From JAJFUE01 sp039683515 (GTDB lineage Bacteria; Sumerlaeota; Sumerlaeia; MVZB01), in the NCBI GenBank assembly GCA_039683515.1, contig JBDKRG010000056.1, forward strand, positions 1 to 64,000: a stretch of DNA of 64,000 bases. Reading direction: 5' to 3'. Positions within the stretch are counted from its first letter, which is position 1. Each line of letters starts with the position of its first letter. Positions 50,791 to 58,902 of this stretch are shown in pieces. The position numbers were made by a program, and so were the translations under genes. The notes beneath the pieces are model-generated. The model searched no databases and had not been told where the DNA came from. It saw nothing but the letters and a program-made list of their open reading frames with translations.

Positions 50791-52407
50791 ATGATCGCGG
50801 CCGTCACAGAAAACTCTCATCACATTCGGCACATCATTGTTCTTGTCTTCTTCGTGCTGTGGCTGACGGTCAAGATCGCCGAATGGCTCCAGCGTCGGCG
50901 CGCGCGGGCGGGCGCGGGGCAGCCCGTGAATGCAGCCGCGCCGCAGCGGGGCGCGATGGGATCGGGCGGCGGCCGCCCCCAGCCGGCCCGCCGCACGCTC
51001 AACCTCGATATTTCGCAGTTCAAGCCGATCTCGGACGCCGAATTCAAGTCGACGAAGCGTTTTTTCGGCAGTTGGGAGGCTCGCGATCGCGGTCGCATCC
51101 CGCCCGCCGACGACAAGGTGGCCCTCGCCATCGACCGCTCGATGATCAATCACGGCATCGTCACGGCCGAGGAACTGTTGGAGGCGCACCGGATCCAGGA
51201 CCGGATGACCGAGATCCTGCCCCAGGTCAGTGACGCGGCGAGGCTCGCCGCCGCCGAAATCCAGCTGTCGAAGGACGAGCTCAAGGCCGAGAAAAAGCGC
51301 CAGGCCGAGGAGCGGCGCAAGGCGCACGAGGAAGCCGTCAAGCGGCGCCGCGAAACGGACATCGTGTTCCTCGGGCGCGGCGTCTCGGCCGGGCTGGCCG
51401 ACCGCCGCTCGAACGTCGAAAAGCTCGAGGCCGCCGGGCTGCCCGTCCTGGCCGAGCCCGCCGACATCGCCCGCGCGATGGAAATCTCCATCCCGCGCCT
51501 GCGCTGGCTGGCGTTCCACAGCGAGGCCGCCGGGTCGTCCCACTACATCACGTTCTCGGCGCCCAAGCGCTCGGGCGGGACGCGCACGCTGATGGCCCCC
51601 AAGCAGGCCATCGACGCGGCGCAGCGCTGGGTGCTCGGAAATATTTTATCGAAGCTTCGCGTCAGCGACGCCGCGCACGGGTTCGTCGCCGGCCGCAGCA
51701 CGCTGACCAACGCCCGGCCGCACGTCGGCCGGCCGCTCGTGGCCAACTTCGACCTCAAGGATTTCTTCCCGTCGATCACGACGCCGCGCGTGCGCGGGTT
51801 CTTCGAGAGCCTCGGCTACTCGCCCGCGGCGGCGACGGTGCTGGCCCTCATCTGCACCGAGTCGCCGCGCAAGCAGGTGATTCTCAACGGCAAGCGGTTC
51901 CACGTCGCGGCCGGGCCGCGGGCGCTGCCGCAGGGGGCATGCACGAGCCCGGCGCTGAGCACGCTCATCGCCTCGCGCCTCGACGCGCGGCTCTCCAAGC
52001 TGGCCGGGAAGCTCGGCTGGCGCTACACGCGCTACGCCGACGACCTGACGTTCTCGTGCGACGCCGACGGCAAGGCCAAGGTCGGCTACCTGATGGCGCG
52101 GGTGCGGCACATCGCCGCCCACGAGGGTTTCGCCGTGAACGAAAAGAAGACCCACGTCCAGCGTCCGCATCGGCGCCAGACGGTGACCGGGATCGTGGTG
52201 AACGAGCGCGCCGGCGTCCCGCGCGCGCTCGTGCGCCGGGTGCGGGCGATCCTGCACAACGCGGGCAAAACCGGCCTCGCCGCTCAGAACACCGAATCGA
52301 TTCCGAATTTCAAAGACTGGCTGCAAGGGACGATCGCCTACATCCACATGGTCAACCCCGCCCAGGGCGCGCCGCTGCGCGAAGCCTTCGCCAGACTGCG
52401 GGATTGA
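50791..52407 (+). CDS. Retron reverse transcriptase
   Basis: A 538-residue RT. Retron hallmarks: N-A-R-P-H (307-311, the NAxxH region X), F-D-L-K-D-F-F (320-326, first catalytic Asp), A-L-P-Q-G-A, R-Y-A-D-D-L-T-F-S with YADD at 415-418, and V-T-G at 465-467 (region Y). The RT core resembles the myxobacterial Mx162/Sa163 group. The N-terminal ~240 residues are extra: a hydrophobic segment at 14-32 (I-I-V-L-V-F-F-V-L-W-L), then a Lys/Glu/Ala-rich coiled coil at about 155-195. No strong ribosome site precedes the ATG; an internal Met at 56 would remove the hydrophobic segment. It should reverse-transcribe the adjoining msr-msd RNA into msDNA. Confidence 0.93.
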   Translation: MIAAVTENSHHIRHIIVLVFFVLWLTVKIAEWLQRRRARAGAGQPVNAAAPQRGAMGSGGGRPQPARRTLNLDISQFKPISDAEFKSTKRFFGSWEARDRGRIPPADDKVALAIDRSMINHGIVTAEELLEAHRIQDRMTEILPQVSDAARLAAAEIQLSKDELKAEKKRQAEERRKAHEEAVKRRRETDIVFLGRGVSAGLADRRSNVEKLEAAGLPVLAEPADIARAMEISIPRLRWLAFHSEAAGSSHYITFSAPKRSGGTRTLMAPKQAIDAAQRWVLGNILSKLRVSDAAHGFVAGRSTLTNARPHVGRPLVANFDLKDFFPSITTPRVRGFFESLGYSPAAATVLALICTESPRKQVILNGKRFHVAAGPRALPQGACTSPALSTLIASRLDARLSKLAGKLGWRYTRYADDLTFSCDADGKAKVGYLMARVRHIAAHEGFAVNEKKTHVQRPHRRQTVTGIVVNERAGVPRALVRRVRAILHNAGKTGLAAQNTESIPNFKDWLQGTIAYIHMVNPAQGAPLREAFARLRD

Positions 52408-52442
52408 ATCGGAGTTGTTTTACAGCGCGGCGTCGTGGGTGG

Positions 52443-52480
52443 CATCCGCGTGTGGGATTTGATCATTCAGCACGCGGATG
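52443..52480. repeat. Perfect hairpin after the retron
   Basis: CATCCGCGTG at 52443-52452 and CACGCGGATG at 52471-52480 form a perfect 10-bp stem with an 18-nt loop between the convergent RT and glycosyltransferase genes. No T-run follows, so termination is possible but not certain. Confidence 0.55.
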
Positions 52481-52519
52481 AAACGGATCCAACAGATTTT
52501 CACGGATATCGGAAAACGA

Positions 52520-53707
52520 TTATTCGCCCGGCTCGAGCACGCGGCGGTAGACGTCGATCGTTTCGCGGGCGGTCTGCTGCCAGCTGAACTTCTTGACGTG
52601 GTTCAGGCCCGAGGCGCGCAGGTAGGCGCGCAGGTGCGGGTCGATCATGAACGTGGCAAGGCCCCTCGCGATCGAGTCCGAGGACTTCGGGTTGAAATAC
52701 GTGGCGCAGTCGCCGCCGATCTCGGGGAGCGAGCCGGCGTTGGACATCACGACCGGGCAGCCGCACGACATCGCCTCGAGGACCGGCATGCCGAACCCCT
52801 CGTAGACCGACGGGAAGATGAGGGCGAACGCCTTGCGGTAGAGCGCCGGCAGCACCTCGTCGGGGACGTAGCCGGTCCACTTGACCAGCTTGCGGACCTC
52901 GTGGTCGGTGACGAGCTTCTCCATGGAAATCGAGCTCCAGCCGGGCGGGCCGGTGATCACGAGCCGGGGCGGTTTCTGGCGCGCGGCCTTGAGGATCTGG
53001 ATCATGCGCGCGTAGCCTTCCATCAGCGCCGGCAGGTTCTTGCGCGGCTCGAGCGTGGCGACGCACAGCAGGTAGGGGAGCTCGATGCCGAGCCGGTGCA
53101 GGATCCTGTCGTCGTCGGGCCGGGCCTCGGGGCTGAACCGCTGGCGGTCGACCCCGCTGTGGACGACGGTGATCTTGTCCGGGTCGATCGGGTAGAAGTG
53201 CAGCAGCTCGTCGCGCGTGAACTTCGAGACGGCGATGATGTGGTCGACCGACGGCAGCGCCCGGGGGAAGGTCTGTAGGAAGTACTTGCCCCCCCACGTG
53301 TCGACGTCCTGCGGCGCGTAATTGAAATACACGTCGTGGACGGTGATGACGCGGCGGGCCTGCTGGACGGGGGGGATGTAGCTGGCCGGCGCGTGGATCA
53401 GGTCGACCCCGCCGGTGAAGTATTCGATCGGGGGCCAGTGCAGGCGCTGCCAGCCGCGCAGGATGGCGCGTCCCGGCCAGCGGGTGCGGTGGATTTTAAG
53501 ATTTCTGGTGCGGAACCATGGGTCCTGGCGCGGCAGGCCGCGGCGCGGCGAGTTGATCCAGGCGCTGATCTTCGGCCACTCTTCGGGCCAGATCTCGGCG
53601 AGCGCGTTGAGGAGGTTGGCCGTGGCGTGCCCGATCCCCGTCCGCTGGCCGACGACCGATGAGGCGTCGATGCCGATCCGAGGGGCTCTTGCGCCTGCTG
53701 GGTCCAT
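52520..53707 (-). CDS. Glycosyltransferase family 4
   Basis: A 395-residue GT-B enzyme: N-terminal domain with G-I-D-A-S-S-V and T-G-I-G-H, then C-V-A-T-L-E-P-R-K-N-L and the C-terminal donor motif F-P-S-V-Y-E-G-F-G-M-P-V-L-E-A-M-S-C-G-C-P-V. Closest to mannosyl- or rhamnosyl-type GT4 enzymes in surface-polysaccharide synthesis. The ATG at 53707 starts 9 nt after the pilin-like gene's stop, and a TTG two codons earlier is an alternative, so the two are probably cotranscribed. Confidence 0.88.
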   Translation of the reverse strand: MDPAGARAPRIGIDASSVVGQRTGIGHATANLLNALAEIWPEEWPKISAWINSPRRGLPRQDPWFRTRNLKIHRTRWPGRAILRGWQRLHWPPIEYFTGGVDLIHAPASYIPPVQQARRVITVHDVYFNYAPQDVDTWGGKYFLQTFPRALPSVDHIIAVSKFTRDELLHFYPIDPDKITVVHSGVDRQRFSPEARPDDDRILHRLGIELPYLLCVATLEPRKNLPALMEGYARMIQILKAARQKPPRLVITGPPGWSSISMEKLVTDHEVRKLVKWTGYVPDEVLPALYRKAFALIFPSVYEGFGMPVLEAMSCGCPVVMSNAGSLPEIGGDCATYFNPKSSDSIARGLATFMIDPHLRAYLRASGLNHVKKFSWQQTARETIDVYRRVLEPGE

Positions 53708-53716
53708 TCTCAAATG

Positions 53717-54142
53717 CTACTCCGGCGTGCTCTGCAGCGTTCCGTTCGTCGAGCCGACCTTCATTTTGATTTCTTCGCCGCTGTTGAGCACGTAGACCGG
53801 CAGTGCGCCGATCGGGTTGAGCTTGAGCTTGCCATCGAGCGGGAAGAACGGCCGCTCCTTCAGAAACTTGGTGTGGCCGACGAGTTGGTCGAGCGTCACG
53901 ACGCGGCCGTCGATCAGTTCGTTGTCGACGGCGTAGGCCGTCTTCGCCATGGTGATGACCGCGAGCGTTTCGACGATTTCCTTGCGCTGCTGGTCGCCGG
54001 CGTCGATGCGGACGACCGGGATCGCGGCCAGGGACAGGACGGCCAGAAGCACGACCGCCGCGACAATCGCGCGCCAGGCAAAACCGCCGGTTCGGGTGGA
54101 TGGAAGAATCACGGTGCAGACTCTCGCGCAACGGGAATTCAC
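53717..54142 (-). CDS. Pseudopilin-like membrane-anchored protein
   Basis: A 141-residue protein with one transmembrane helix at about residues 22-46 (A-I-V-A-A-V-V-L-L-A-V-L-S-L-A-A-I-P-V-V) and a small soluble domain with L-D-G-K-L-K-L-N-P-I-G-A and A-V-D-N-E-L. The layout resembles pilin-like subunits, but there is no G-F-T-L-x-E prepilin cleavage site, so the assignment is weak. The GTG at 54142 has no ribosome site; a GTG at 54112 preceded by GAGAG may be the real start, which would put the helix near the N-terminus. Confidence 0.55.
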   Translation of the reverse strand: MNSRCARVCTVILPSTRTGGFAWRAIVAAVVLLAVLSLAAIPVVRIDAGDQQRKEIVETLAVITMAKTAYAVDNELIDGRVVTLDQLVGHTKFLKERPFFPLDGKLKLNPIGALPVYVLNSGEEIKMKVGSTNGTLQSTPE

Positions 54143-54249
54143 GCCGCATCACGCGGCTCTACCCATGAAATACGAATTCCCGCCGCCAGTAAAGCCCAAA
54201 TGTTCCAGCGGGGGGCGGGGCGGGACGGATGGGGGGCGCGGGGCCGGGG

Positions 54250-54288
54250 GAAAAAAACCGGGGCGCCACGATCGGCGCCCCGGTTTTG
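54250..54288 (-). terminator. Terminator of glutamate dehydrogenase
   Basis: CCGGGGCGCC at 54258-54267 and GGCGCCCCGG at 54274-54283 form a perfect 10-bp stem. On the minus strand a run of seven T follows; on the plus strand there are four T, so it may act both ways. Confidence 0.9.
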
Positions 54289-54313
54289 TTCCCCTCCGTG
54301 CGTGCCCGCGTTG

Positions 54314-55624
54314 TTATTTCCGGGCGAACCACTTCTCGGTGCCCATCGATTCGATGGCGCGGCCGATGCGGCGGATGGCGTGGGCATAGGCCGCCGTCCG
54401 CATGTCGATCTTCTTTTCCTTGCTCAGGTCATAGATGCTGTTGAACTCGCGCACCATGATCGTCTGCAGGCGGTCGTGGACCTCGTCGAGCGACCAGTAG
54501 TAGCAGGCGCGGTTCTGGACCCACTCGAAGTAGCTGACGGTGACGCCGCCGGCGTTGGCCAGGATGTCCGGCAGCATGAAGACGCCGTTGCGGTTGAGGA
54601 TCTCGTCGGCGTCGGTCGTGGTCGGGCCGTTGGCCAGCTCGACGACCACCGCGGCGCGGATGCGGGCGGCGTTTTCGGTCGTGATCATGTTTTCCATGGC
54701 GGCCGGGACGAGGACGTCGACGTCGAGCTCGAGCAGGTCGGCGTTGCTGATCGGCTCGCACTTGATGCTGTCGAGGCAGGCGGCGACGCGGCCGGACTTG
54801 TTCTTGATCTCCTCGGCCCGCATGATGTCCAGGCCGTCCTTGTTATAGATGCCGCTGGCCGAGTCGCTGACGGCGACGATCCGGTAGCCGTCCCTGTAGA
54901 GCAGGCGCGCGATGGCCTGGGCGGCGTTGCCGTAGCCCTGGATCGCGACCTTGACCTGGGACGGTTTCCACTGGCGTTTCTTGGCCAGGTCGATGAGGCA
55001 GTAGTAGCCGCCGCGGCCGGTGGCGTCGTCGCGGCCGAGGCTGCCGCCCAGGCCCAGCGGCTTGCCGGTGATGACGGCCGGGAAGCTGCCGCGCTTGATG
55101 GTGTTGTACTCGTCCAGCATCCACGCCATGATGCGCGAGTTGGTGTACATGTCGGGGGCGGGGATGTCCAGGTCCGGGCCGATCAGGTCGGCGATCTGGC
55201 GGATGTAGGAGCGGCTGAGGCGCTCGAGCTCGGCGTTGGAGAGCTCCTTGACGTCGACGATGATGCCGCCCTTGCCGCCGCCGTAGGGGAGGCCGACGCA
55301 GGCGCACTTGCACGTCATCCAGAAGGACAGGGCTTTGACTTCGCTCTCGGAGACGTTCGGGTGGTAGCGGATGCCGCCCTTGGTCGGCCCAAGGATGTCG
55401 TTGTGGCGGGCACGGTAGCCGGTGAAGATGCGCAGCGAGCCGTCGTCCATGCGCACCGGGACCGAGACCCTCAGAATCGACTTGTGAGTCTTGAGCCGCT
55501 CGAGGACTTCGGGCTCGACTTCGGCATACTGGGCGGCGCGATCGAGGCGCCGGATAGCATCGCTGAAGATTGGATCGGCTTCACTTACGCCGTTTCCAGC
55601 TTCGACATGAACCTGAGCTGCCAT
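54314..55624 (-). CDS. gdhA: Glutamate dehydrogenase
   Basis: A 436-residue Glu/Leu/Phe/Val dehydrogenase. P-T-K-G-G-I-R-Y-H-P, the catalytic lysine loop P-Y-G-G-G-K-G-G, D-I-P-A-P-D-M-Y-T-N and the Rossmann G-Y-G-N-A-A motif are all present. It interconverts glutamate and 2-oxoglutarate plus ammonia; cofactor (NAD or NADP) is not obvious. The ATG at 55624 follows AAGGGGA by six nt. Monocistronic, with a clear terminator and a candidate promoter about 130 nt upstream. Confidence 0.95.
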   Translation of the reverse strand: MAAQVHVEAGNGVSEADPIFSDAIRRLDRAAQYAEVEPEVLERLKTHKSILRVSVPVRMDDGSLRIFTGYRARHNDILGPTKGGIRYHPNVSESEVKALSFWMTCKCACVGLPYGGGKGGIIVDVKELSNAELERLSRSYIRQIADLIGPDLDIPAPDMYTNSRIMAWMLDEYNTIKRGSFPAVITGKPLGLGGSLGRDDATGRGGYYCLIDLAKKRQWKPSQVKVAIQGYGNAAQAIARLLYRDGYRIVAVSDSASGIYNKDGLDIMRAEEIKNKSGRVAACLDSIKCEPISNADLLELDVDVLVPAAMENMITTENAARIRAAVVVELANGPTTTDADEILNRNGVFMLPDILANAGGVTVSYFEWVQNRACYYWSLDEVHDRLQTIMVREFNSIYDLSKEKKIDMRTAAYAHAIRRIGRAIESMGTEKWFARK

Positions 55625-55756
55625 GGAGAATCCCCTTCTTGAACGTTGGGCCTGAAAACAGCGGTCCCGGCCGTGCCGGCTCACCCCGTCAAAGGTCCGT
55701 TAGATAAGATAACAATATGGCGATTTCAGTATTGAAACACGCCTTCCGTGTTTTCT

Positions 55757-55786
55757 ATCATAAACGTGAAAACGGTCGCTTGTCCA
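55757..55786 (-). promoter_or_regulatory. Candidate gdhA promoter
   Basis: On the minus strand TGGACA (55786-55781) and TATGAT (55762-55757) are 18 nt apart, about 130 nt upstream of the gdhA start, in an AT-rich patch of otherwise GC-rich sequence. Confidence 0.5.
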
Positions 55787-55842
55787 TTAAATTTAAGACA
55801 AAAACCGCCGATTAGCCAATTTTATTGCACATGCGTCAACGC

Positions 55843-55909
55843 AGAGGGAAATCGTTGAAATGGTTTCCGCGGGTGGGGTGTTTGGACCCCCCCCGCGATC
55901 AATCGCATG
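55843..55909 (+). repeat. Two-hairpin dispersed element, copy 2
   Basis: Near-copy of 13898-13961: GGAAATCG-TTGAAA-TGGTTTCC hairpin, then a GCGGGTGGGG...CCCCCCGC-type hairpin and CGCGATCAA. Also shared is GTCAACGC just upstream. Its 3' end overlaps the left terminal repeat of the element at 55891-56203. Confidence 0.65.
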
Positions 55910-56203
55910 TCATTCCCCAAATCTTTCGGCCCCAGCGGGGCCGGCGCGAGTAGCCCCCGGCGAAGCGAAGCGCCGCCGGGGGTCAGGATGCCATCGAACG
56001 CGCGCCCCGGAGGGGCGCCCGCGACAGGCTTGCGAGCACCCGCTTCGGGGTGCGATTCCTGATCCGCCTTTCCCCCGGCGGCGCTTCGCTTCGCCGGGGG
56101 CTACTTGCGAACACACCTCCGGTGTGTCCAGATCTGTGTCCAGATCTAATGTGGCCACTTTTCGATAAACAATTTGGGGAATGACAAGCGATCAATCGCG
56201 GGG
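55891..56203. mobile_element. MITE/REP-like element with 32-bp terminal inverted repeats
   Basis: Terminal arms at 55891-55922 and 56172-56203 match at 29 of 32 positions. Inside, hairpins with arms CCCCCGGCG and CGCCGGGGG occur near 55953 and again, inverted, near 56083, so the element is largely palindromic. No transposase is encoded, so it would need to be moved by one elsewhere, or be a clustered REP structure. I saw no unambiguous target-site duplication. Confidence 0.6.
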
Positions 56204-56439
56204 TTGCGGAGATGCGTGCTGCATCGGCGAGCGCTTGGGGATGCCGATTGGCCGGGGGGCGCTCGTCGTTTTTTCGGGTCCAGGAAAAGGAATATTCCAG
56301 AAATCCCTGAGGGAATATTGGGTAAATCGCCCGATATTGATTTGATTGAGGATTAGCTACACTGAGACATCTTCGCAAGGAGGGGAGTGCGCACGCGGCT
56401 TTCCGGCCGCTGCTGCCAATCTGAAGAAGGAGACGCGCC

Positions 56440-56619
56440 ATGCTCTATTGGGCCATCGTATTCCTGGTCATCGCGCTCATCGCCGGCGTGCTGGGCTTCG
56501 GCGGCATCGCAGGAACGGCCGCGAGCATTGCCGAAATACTTTTCTTCGTGTTCATTGTATTTTTCATCATCGCGCTGGTCATGGGGCTGATGACGGGCCG
56601 CCGGCCGCCCGTGCCGTAA
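56440..56619 (+). CDS. DUF1328-family small membrane protein
   Basis: A 59-residue protein with two transmembrane helices (about 4-28 and 33-50): M-L-Y-W-A-I-V-F-L-V-I-A-L-I-A-G-V-L-G-F-G-G-I-A then A-S-I-A-E-I-L-F-F-V-F-I. This is the DUF1328 (YtjA) family, small inner-membrane proteins common in Proteobacteria, of unknown function and often stress-induced. AAGGAG lies seven nt before the ATG, and a strong terminator follows 30 nt after the stop. Confidence 0.9.
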   Translation: MLYWAIVFLVIALIAGVLGFGGIAGTAASIAEILFFVFIVFFIIALVMGLMTGRRPPVP

Positions 56620-56647
56620 ACGGCTGACAGTCGGCAGGAAGCAAAAA

Positions 56648-56681
56648 GAAGAGCGGCGCGTGATCGCGCCGCTCTTTATAT
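56648..56681 (+). terminator. Intrinsic terminator of DUF1328 gene
   Basis: GAGCGGCGCG at 56651-56660 and CGCGCCGCTC at 56665-56674 form a perfect 10-bp stem with a TGAT loop, extended by A-T pairs and followed by TTTATATT. Confidence 0.9.
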
Positions 56682-56683
56682 TA

Positions 56684-56791
56684 AAAAATTCAAACACGAA
56701 ACCCACGAAATAAGGGCCACGAATTCTCACGAAATGAATTCGTGCCTTTTCGTGTTCTTCTTTCTTTCGTGCGTTTCGTGTTTGAATTTTT
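56684..56791. repeat. CACGAAA tandem inverted repeat
   Basis: Arms of 27 nt at 56684-56710 and 56765-56791 match at 26 of 27 positions and contain CACGAAA words. A nested palindrome (CACGAATTC...GAATTCGTG) lies in the centre at about 56718-56744. It fills the gap between the DUF1328 terminator and the convergent oxidoreductase gene. Confidence 0.8.
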
Positions 56792-56795
56792 ATTT

Positions 56796-57830
56796 TTACA
56801 CCATCGGCAGCTCGATCGTGCCGCCTTCGGCGATGCTTTGCGCGACGGCCGACGTGAATTCCATGTACCTCACGCCGTCGCGGAACGTCGTGAGGCGGAC
56901 GGGCTGCTCGCCGCGGATGGCGGCGATGAACTCGGCCTCGACGCGCCAGTCGGCGCGCTCGCCGGCCGGGATGTCGATTTTCTGGAGGGATTTCTCGCCC
57001 CGGCGGCCGCCGTAGAGATCCTTGCCGTCGAAGCGCAGCGTCCCTTCGCTGCCGAAGACGATCGCCTCCGGGCCGCCGGCCAGGCCGGTGATCGCGGAGA
57101 AGCGCATGTGGGCGACGGCGCCGCACGCCATGTCGGCCACGATGTCGACGTGCTCGGGGACGCGGACGGGGCGCATCGAGCCGTCGGCCGCCCTGCGCGT
57201 TTTGACGAACACGCGGCCCATGGCGGTGACGCGCGTGGCCTCGCCGACCCAGCGCATCAGCGACTCGTACCAGATCCCCATCGTGAGGACGTTGTGGCCG
57301 CTGAGGTCCGAGTCCTGGCGCCAGTGGAGCGGGCCGTCGCGGTCGATGAAGCCGTCGCACGCGCCGCGCAGCTCGATGGCGAGCGGCTCGCCGATGTAGC
57401 CCTCGCCGATCAGGCGCTTGACGGCGGCGTCGGCCGGGAACGAGAACGGCGACGGCACGACCTGCGCGACGAGCTCGGGGTGGAGTACCGAGGTCTCGTA
57501 CATCTGGCGGGCCTCGACGGCGTCCATGGCCATCCGCGCCTCGACGAGGACGTGCTTGCCGGCGTCCAGCGCCGCGACCGTGATCGGGGCGTGAAGATAC
57601 GGCCACGTGCCGATGACGACGGCGTCGACGCGGGGGTCGGCGACGACGTCCGTCCAGTGGGCGAATGTCTCGTGGATGTTGAATTCCCTCGCGACGCGCT
57701 CGGAGGATTCGCGGCTGCGGTTGCAGACGCCGACGATCTGGACGCCGCCGATCGCCTGCAGGCCCGGGATGTGGTGCAGCTTGGTGTTGGCTCCGGCGCC
57801 GATCACGCCGATACGAATGGGATCGCTCAT
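56796..57830 (-). CDS. Gfo/Idh/MocA-family oxidoreductase
   Basis: A 344-residue NAD(P)-dependent oxidoreductase with the Rossmann motif I-G-V-I-G-A-G at 7-13 and the C-terminal alpha/beta domain of the Gfo/Idh/MocA family. The usual E-K-P motif after G-K-H-V-L is E-A-R here, so the conserved Lys is lost, which may alter catalysis. Substrates in the family are sugars, inositols or nucleotide sugars; none can be assigned. The ATG at 57830 has AAGGGG upstream. Confidence 0.85.
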   Translation of the reverse strand: MSDPIRIGVIGAGANTKLHHIPGLQAIGGVQIVGVCNRSRESSERVAREFNIHETFAHWTDVVADPRVDAVVIGTWPYLHAPITVAALDAGKHVLVEARMAMDAVEARQMYETSVLHPELVAQVVPSPFSFPADAAVKRLIGEGYIGEPLAIELRGACDGFIDRDGPLHWRQDSDLSGHNVLTMGIWYESLMRWVGEATRVTAMGRVFVKTRRAADGSMRPVRVPEHVDIVADMACGAVAHMRFSAITGLAGGPEAIVFGSEGTLRFDGKDLYGGRRGEKSLQKIDIPAGERADWRVEAEFIAAIRGEQPVRLTTFRDGVRYMEFTSAVAQSIAEGGTIELPMV

Positions 57831-58033
57831 GGCACGCCCCTTCACGAATGAATCGTCCTGACGAAATCAAATCGCCATCGCCCCAATATTCAACTCCCGG
57901 CGGCGAACGTCAATAGCGGGGTGGGCGACGCTCGAATTTCGGCATGGGGTTCAAACTTTAGTTTGCCAATCCGGGGTCTTCTTTGGAAGATGATTCGGTT
58001 TCAGAAAAATTTCTTTCGCCGGGAGCGTGTCGG

Positions 58034-58810
58034 ATGATTCGAGTCGTGGACGTCGTTCAACATTACGGGATTCGGCCGGTGCTCAAGGGGATGAACCTCG
58101 AGGTGCGCGACGGCGAGGTCCTGGCGGTGATGGGACCCAACGGCATGGGCAAGTCGACCCTGCTGGCCGTGATCGCCGGCGTGCTGTGGCCGCAGCGCGG
58201 CTACGTCGAGATCGCCGGGATGAAGCGGCGCAGCAGCGAGGAGAACGAGCTGGCGATCCGCCGCAAGGTCGCCTACCTGCCGGCCGACGCCTGGCTGCCG
58301 CTCGGCCACACGGGCCGCGAGTTCCTGCTCGCGGTCGGGCGGCTCTATGACATCGACGACCTCAAGCTGATGGAGCACGCCGACCGGCTGCTCGAGGTGT
58401 TCGACCTGACGGCCAAGGCCGATTCGCCGATCGGCTCGTACTCGACCGGCCAGACCAAGAAAATCGCGCTCGCCTCGGCGCTGATCACCGAGGCGCCGAT
58501 CCTGATCCTGGACGAGCCGTTCTCGGGCGGCCTCGACCCGGCTGGGATCATCGCGCTCAAGAGCCTGCTCGGGCGGCTGGCGCAGGGGGACGACGTCACG
58601 ATCGTGATCGCCACGCCGGTTCCCGAGATCGTCCAGGAACTGGCCGACCGCATCGCGATCATCGCCGACGGCCAGATCACGGCGTGCGACACGGTGGCCG
58701 GCCTGCGCGAGATGACCGGCTGCAGCGGGCCGCTTCAGGACGTCCTTGAGAAACTGCTCAGCCCGGCCACGCGCGAGCACATCGATCATTATTTCCAAAG
58801 CCGGTCATGA
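58034..58810 (+). CDS. ABC transporter ATP-binding protein
   Basis: A 258-residue ABC ATPase: Walker A G-P-N-G-M-G-K-S-T at about residue 37, Q-loop region, signature Y-S-T-G-Q-T-K-K (a variant of LSGGQ), Walker B I-L-I-L-D-E-P-F-S-G-G-L-D. It is of the drug/lipid export (CcmA-like) type. The ATG at 58034 has GGGAG upstream and a related hairpin sequence 65 nt before it. It presumably powers the duplicated membrane protein encoded 92 nt downstream. Export of a lipid or polymer is likely but not proved. Confidence 0.9.
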   Translation: MIRVVDVVQHYGIRPVLKGMNLEVRDGEVLAVMGPNGMGKSTLLAVIAGVLWPQRGYVEIAGMKRRSSEENELAIRRKVAYLPADAWLPLGHTGREFLLAVGRLYDIDDLKLMEHADRLLEVFDLTAKADSPIGSYSTGQTKKIALASALITEAPILILDEPFSGGLDPAGIIALKSLLGRLAQGDDVTIVIATPVPEIVQELADRIAIIADGQITACDTVAGLREMTGCSGPLQDVLEKLLSPATREHIDHYFQSRS

Positions 58811-58902
58811 TCGGCCCACTCCGCAATGCCTGGCTTCGAACGGGGCTGCGTCTTCTCGGGTTCCCAAGATAATGCAGAAAGAAATTTGTTCGCGCGGTTC
58901 TC

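Larger units (their letters stand above)
55625..56439. other. Gene-free 815-nt region
   Basis: Between gdhA (minus) and the DUF1328 gene (plus) I see no convincing gene. It holds a minus-strand promoter candidate (55757-55786), copy 2 of the two-hairpin dispersed element and a 313-nt palindromic element with terminal inverted repeats. Near 56291-56320 there is an AATATTCC...GGAATATT palindrome, perhaps an operator for the DUF1328 gene. Confidence 0.65.

Noticed and set aside
53717..54142. Type IV pilin or competence pseudopilin as a firm call
   Set aside because: No prepilin peptidase site is present, and no secretion or competence genes are nearby; only a weak resemblance is reported.
58807..58872. 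A 21-codon ATG frame overlapping the ABC ATPase stop (ATGA)
   Set aside because: Too short to judge and without a recognisable product. It may only help ribosomes pass to the next gene.
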